A stretch of 46,278 nucleotides of DNA from Streptomyces sp. PH10-H1 (lineage in GTDB: Bacteria; Actinomycetota; Actinomycetes; Streptomycetales; Streptomycetaceae): positions 1 to 46,278 of the forward strand of contig NZ_JASISZ010000066.1 in the NCBI RefSeq assembly GCF_030063355.1, given 5' to 3'. The notes beneath the pieces were generated by a model. The model searched no databases and had not been told where the DNA came from. It was given only the letters and a program-made list of their open reading frames with translations. Positions within the stretch are counted from its first letter, which is position 1. Each line of letters begins with the position of its first letter. Position numbers and translations under genes: made by a program. Of the stretch, positions 44,336-46,278 are shown in pieces.

Positions 44336-45145
44336 AGCTGTGACGCCAACTCCTTGATCAGGGCCACGGATTCCTCAAGTCCCAGGGCCTGAGTCCGGAT
44401 CATCGCAATAACGCTGGGCATACCGGGCGACGTCGTCCGGGTCGGAAACCAGGTGGCTGGTCTCCTGGATTTCCAAGTAGGCAAGATGCTTGGGCCCAGG
44501 TGTCTCGATCAGTGTCATGGGGCCGTTGAGCCCAGCGTGAGCGCCCCTGTCCGTGGGCATGACCTGCAGGGAGACGTTTCGCATCTGCGAGCAACGCTGT
44601 AGGTGGTCGTACTGATCGAGCATGACTTCCGAGCCGCCCACTCGTTGGCGCAGCACCGTCTCTTCGATCTCGAAGTGCAGCAAACAAGTGGGCTTCCGTA
44701 CGAACAGTGGCTGTCGGGCCAGGCGGGCCTCTACCAGCCGGTCGATCTCTTCTTCATCCAATGGAGGATATTCACAGTCGATCACTGCCCGCGCATACGC
44801 TTCCGTCTGCAGCAGCCCATTGAGCATGTGTGTGCTGTACGACGAGACGCTCAGCGCCTCCGCCTCCAACTTCGCGAAGTCCTTGAAGAACGCCGGGTAC
44901 CGGTCGTGGGCCAAGTGCTCGGTGGCGATCGCCAGCAGGCCGCCCGCGTCCAGCGCCTCATCCGCAGCCGCGATGAACTCGGGGGAGGGGATCCGTTCGC
45001 AGGTCTCCACGGCGCTGACGTAGGAGCCGGAAACGTGAACGAGGTCACCCAACTGGGCTTGCGTCAGCCCCCGTGACTTGCGGAACGAGCGCAACAGCTC
45101 GCCGAAGTACCGCGCTGCTCCCGCGCTTTGGCCTATTCCCGCCAC
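44332..45145 (-). pseudogene. WhiJ-type XRE regulator with C-terminal frameshift
   Basis: An HTH regulator of the XRE/DUF5753 class that pairs with DUF397 proteins. From the GTG at 45145 the frame gives 256 residues and stops at 44375. The HTH is RKSRGLTQAQLGDLVHVSGS; the DUF5753 region (SVSSYSTHMLNGLLQTEAYA, MPTDRGAHAGL) is intact. After RYAQRY it shifts: one extra base at about 44404–44407 replaces the expected end. In the next frame the true tail MIRTQALGLEESVALIKELA is present, ending at TGA 44332–44334. The last ~25 residues are therefore lost. Partial function is possible because both main domains remain. Confidence 0.85.
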
Positions 45146-45263
45146 CCCACACCGTTCGGCTCGATTCCACACGTCACCTGGGCAGTTCAACCTGAATCCC
45201 CACCCACTCGCTGTCGAGGTTCCGGCCCTGTTCAGGCTAGCCGCGCCTGCTGACAGTGGAGCT

Positions 45264-45701
45264 ATGAACACAGAAGGTAACCGCGTAAACGTCGTGCATC
45301 CCTGGCTGCCGGTTTCTGGTCATCGGCTCCGTATGGCGGGCGTCTACTTCGACGCGGCCCGGGTCGCCGAAGGGGTCGGCGAGGAGTTGGCGACGCGTCT
45401 CGAAGCCCTGACGAACGGCAAACCCGGCCCGGTGGTGGGGGAGTCGGCGGGCTGTCGCTGGATGTATTTCCTCGTTCCCACCGGGAGTACCGCAGGCCGC
45501 AGTTGGCCACCGGGCACCACCCGTCTCGGATCCGGCGGCCGCGACGCCTACGTCGGCATCCCCGCGCTCACCGGCGTCACCTGGCCCCTGAACTGGCGCT
45601 GCGCGCCTCAACCGGACCGCCGCCTCGTCGATCCCGACCTCCTCCACGGCACGCTGTGCTCCCAACTCGGCTGGGAGCCAAGGCCGTTGGAGGGTGGCTG
45701 A
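45264..45701 (+). CDS. Uncharacterised protein beside the WhiJ-type pair
   Basis: 145 residues from the ATG at 45264. The sequence begins MNTEGNRVNVVHPWLPVSGH and contains RLRMAGVYFDAARVAEGVGE, CRWMYFLVPTGSTAG and AYVGIPALTGVTWPL. It looks like a folded, soluble alpha/beta protein; similar proteins occur next to XRE/DUF397 loci in Streptomyces, with no known function. It is divergent from the XRE gene with 118 bp between starts and may be under its control. No catalytic motif is recognised. Confidence 0.65.
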   Translation: MNTEGNRVNVVHPWLPVSGHRLRMAGVYFDAARVAEGVGEELATRLEALTNGKPGPVVGESAGCRWMYFLVPTGSTAGRSWPPGTTRLGSGGRDAYVGIPALTGVTWPLNWRCAPQPDRRLVDPDLLHGTLCSQLGWEPRPLEGG

Positions 45702-45702
45702 G

Positions 45703-45763
45703 GTTCAGGCGGTGCGATGTGCGGGGCGGGTCCGTGGCCGGCGTTCAGGCAATGCGAAGTGCG
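45703..45763 (+). repeat. 21-bp direct repeat, period 40
   Basis: GTTCAGGC followed by TGCGA-GTGCG occurs at 45703–45723 and 45743–45763 (18 of 21 bases identical), just after the uncharacterised gene. Confidence 0.7.
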
Positions 45764-45866
45764 TTTCTGCGTCACTCCGCCCTGGACCGGGCGGAGGGGA
45801 GGGGGCCTGCCGCTGCGCGCCACCCAGGGGTACCGACCCGCTCGCCGCTTGTCCATATGCTGTGAG

Positions 45867-45909
45867 GCTCGCCCCTTGCGGCGAGGACCGTTGGCCGCAA
45901 GGGGCGAGC
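45867..45909. repeat. Large inverted repeat (16-bp stem)
   Basis: GCTCGCCCCTTGCGGC (45867–45882) pairs perfectly with GCCGCAAGGGGCGAGC (45894–45909) across 11 bases. It could be a stem of the intron remnant downstream (domain III or IV) or a terminator; no T run follows. Confidence 0.6.
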
Positions 45910-45954
45910 ATGTGTCGGCGTCGAGCCACATCGGCCTGGTGATCAGAACGACAA

Positions 45955-46023
45955 GAGCTGTGTAACGAGAGATCGTTACGCACGGATCTGTGAGAGCCGA
46001 GGGGTGGGATTCCCCTCGGCTAC
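45955..46023 (+). ncRNA. Group II intron 3' end (domains V and VI), truncated
   Basis: Bases 45955–45988 match the 34-nt bacterial domain V in length and layout. The 5' strand GAGCTGTGT carries the catalytic AGC triad (45956–45958). Five pairs (45964–45968 with 45973–45977) close a GAGA tetraloop of the GNRA type (45969–45972), and a two-base AC bulge follows at 45978–45979. One pair (45957 with 45986) is G-A instead of the usual G-U. A domain VI-like hairpin follows: AGCCGAGGGG (45995–46004) with CCCCTCGGCT (46012–46021). The predicted 3' boundary is the AC at 46022–46023. No reverse transcriptase gene lies upstream, so domains I–IV seem deleted. Confidence 0.65.
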
Positions 46024-46044
46024 CGGCGGTTGCTCTTCAACCGG

Positions 46045-46080
46045 GTCCGGTCGATCAGCCCATCAACTGATCGACCGGAC
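46045..46080 (-). terminator. 13-bp hairpin downstream of the partial minus-strand gene
   Basis: GTCCGGTCGATCA (46045–46057) pairs perfectly with TGATCGACCGGAC (46068–46080), with a ten-base loop. It is 57 bp past the stop of the gene that enters from the right, so it may terminate that transcript. Confidence 0.5.
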
Positions 46081-46136
46081 AGGCCCCTAGTGCAGCGCGT
46101 CGCAGGTCCTTTGCCGGTTGGGCGGGCTGGGCGCGG

Positions 46137-46278
46137 TCACGCCTCGTGGTCGGCGAGGTGGACGATGGCGGCGGTGTCGAAGGCGTCGTTGGGGTGGCCG
46201 ACGTCGGCGCCGGTGTGCAGGAGAGCGTCGGTGTAGGAGTCGGTGGCGGCTGAGTAGTGGGCGAAGCCCCACTCCTGG
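46137..46278 (-). CDS. C-terminal end of an unknown minus-strand gene (partial)
   Basis: A frame open to the window edge ends at TGA 46137–46139 and encodes about 46 residues: EWGFAHYSAATDSYTDALLH, then TGADVGHPNDAFDTAAIVHL and ADHEA. The amino acid balance, with regular helices, supports real coding. No family is recognised and the rest lies beyond the window. Confidence 0.6.
   Translation of the reverse strand, partial: QEWGFAHYSAATDSYTDALLHTGADVGHPNDAFDTAAIVHLADHEA

Larger units (their letters stand above)
45702..46136. other. Non-coding region with intron remnant and large hairpins
   Basis: No gene supported. It holds a 40-bp-period direct repeat (45703–45763), a 16-bp-stem inverted repeat (45867–45909), the group II intron 3' end (45955–46023) and a 13-bp-stem hairpin (46045–46080). 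Confidence 0.6.

Overview
The window is a high-GC actinomycete chromosome segment, almost certainly from a Streptomyces species. Codon third positions are strongly G/C, GTG starts are common, and the gene order comEC – permease – holA – rpsT – lepA – fadD-type ligase – hemW – hrcA – dnaJ – rsmE – tricorn – HIT – phoH – ybeY – CNNM is the familiar Streptomyces housekeeping order. No rRNA, tRNA or CRISPR array was found.

Region 1 (1–7345) is accessory DNA. It opens with the 3' end of an ISL3-type transposase. A small two-helix membrane protein gene with its own terminator follows. Then comes a tightly overlapped four-gene transposition operon: TnsA-like endonuclease, TnsB-like D,D(35)E transposase, TnsC-like ATPase and a long, TnsD-sized TniQ. 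Sixty-three bases after tniQ is the element's right terminus: two 20-bp tandem repeats ending at 7345. Immediately beyond it, in frame, are the last ~93 codons of comEC. The element has therefore cut comEC, and it sits about 35 bp from the codons for the conserved DVLKVAHHGS metal-site motif. The left end and the comEC 5' part are not in the window. This Tn7-like module, with comEC as its apparent target, is the strongest candidate for an under-described system here.

Region 2 (7346–32150) is conserved core. It holds a permease, a PPOX-fold protein, DNA polymerase III delta, S20, LepA, an acyl-CoA ligase, HemW, DUF3097 and an MBL hydrolase. It also holds the CIRCE-controlled hrcA–dnaJ operon, a nitronate monooxygenase–rsmE pair, a tricorn protease, HIT–RNase Z, a divergent doxX/TetR pair with two palindromic operators, and adenosine deaminase.

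Region 3 (32151–39640) is more metabolic and less stable. It contains a Tat-exported glycosidase-like protein, mycothiol-dependent formaldehyde dehydrogenase, a TetR remnant, an amidohydrolase broken by two frameshifts, and a divergent GH4 glycosidase/PfkB kinase pair.

Region 4 (39640–44070) is the phoH–ybeY–CNNM operon followed by a GNAT–AAA+ fusion. Region 5 (44090–46278) is accessory again. It has a WhiJ-type XRE regulator with a C-terminal frameshift coupled to a DUF397 gene, an unknown protein, the 3' end of a group II intron (domains V and VI), large inverted repeats and the end of an unknown minus-strand gene.

A recurring pattern crosses regions 2–4. Several genes are followed by short tandem repeats, of different sequence and period each time, whose first unit contains the gene's own stop codon (ends at 17190, 22796, 36981, 39571 and 42621).
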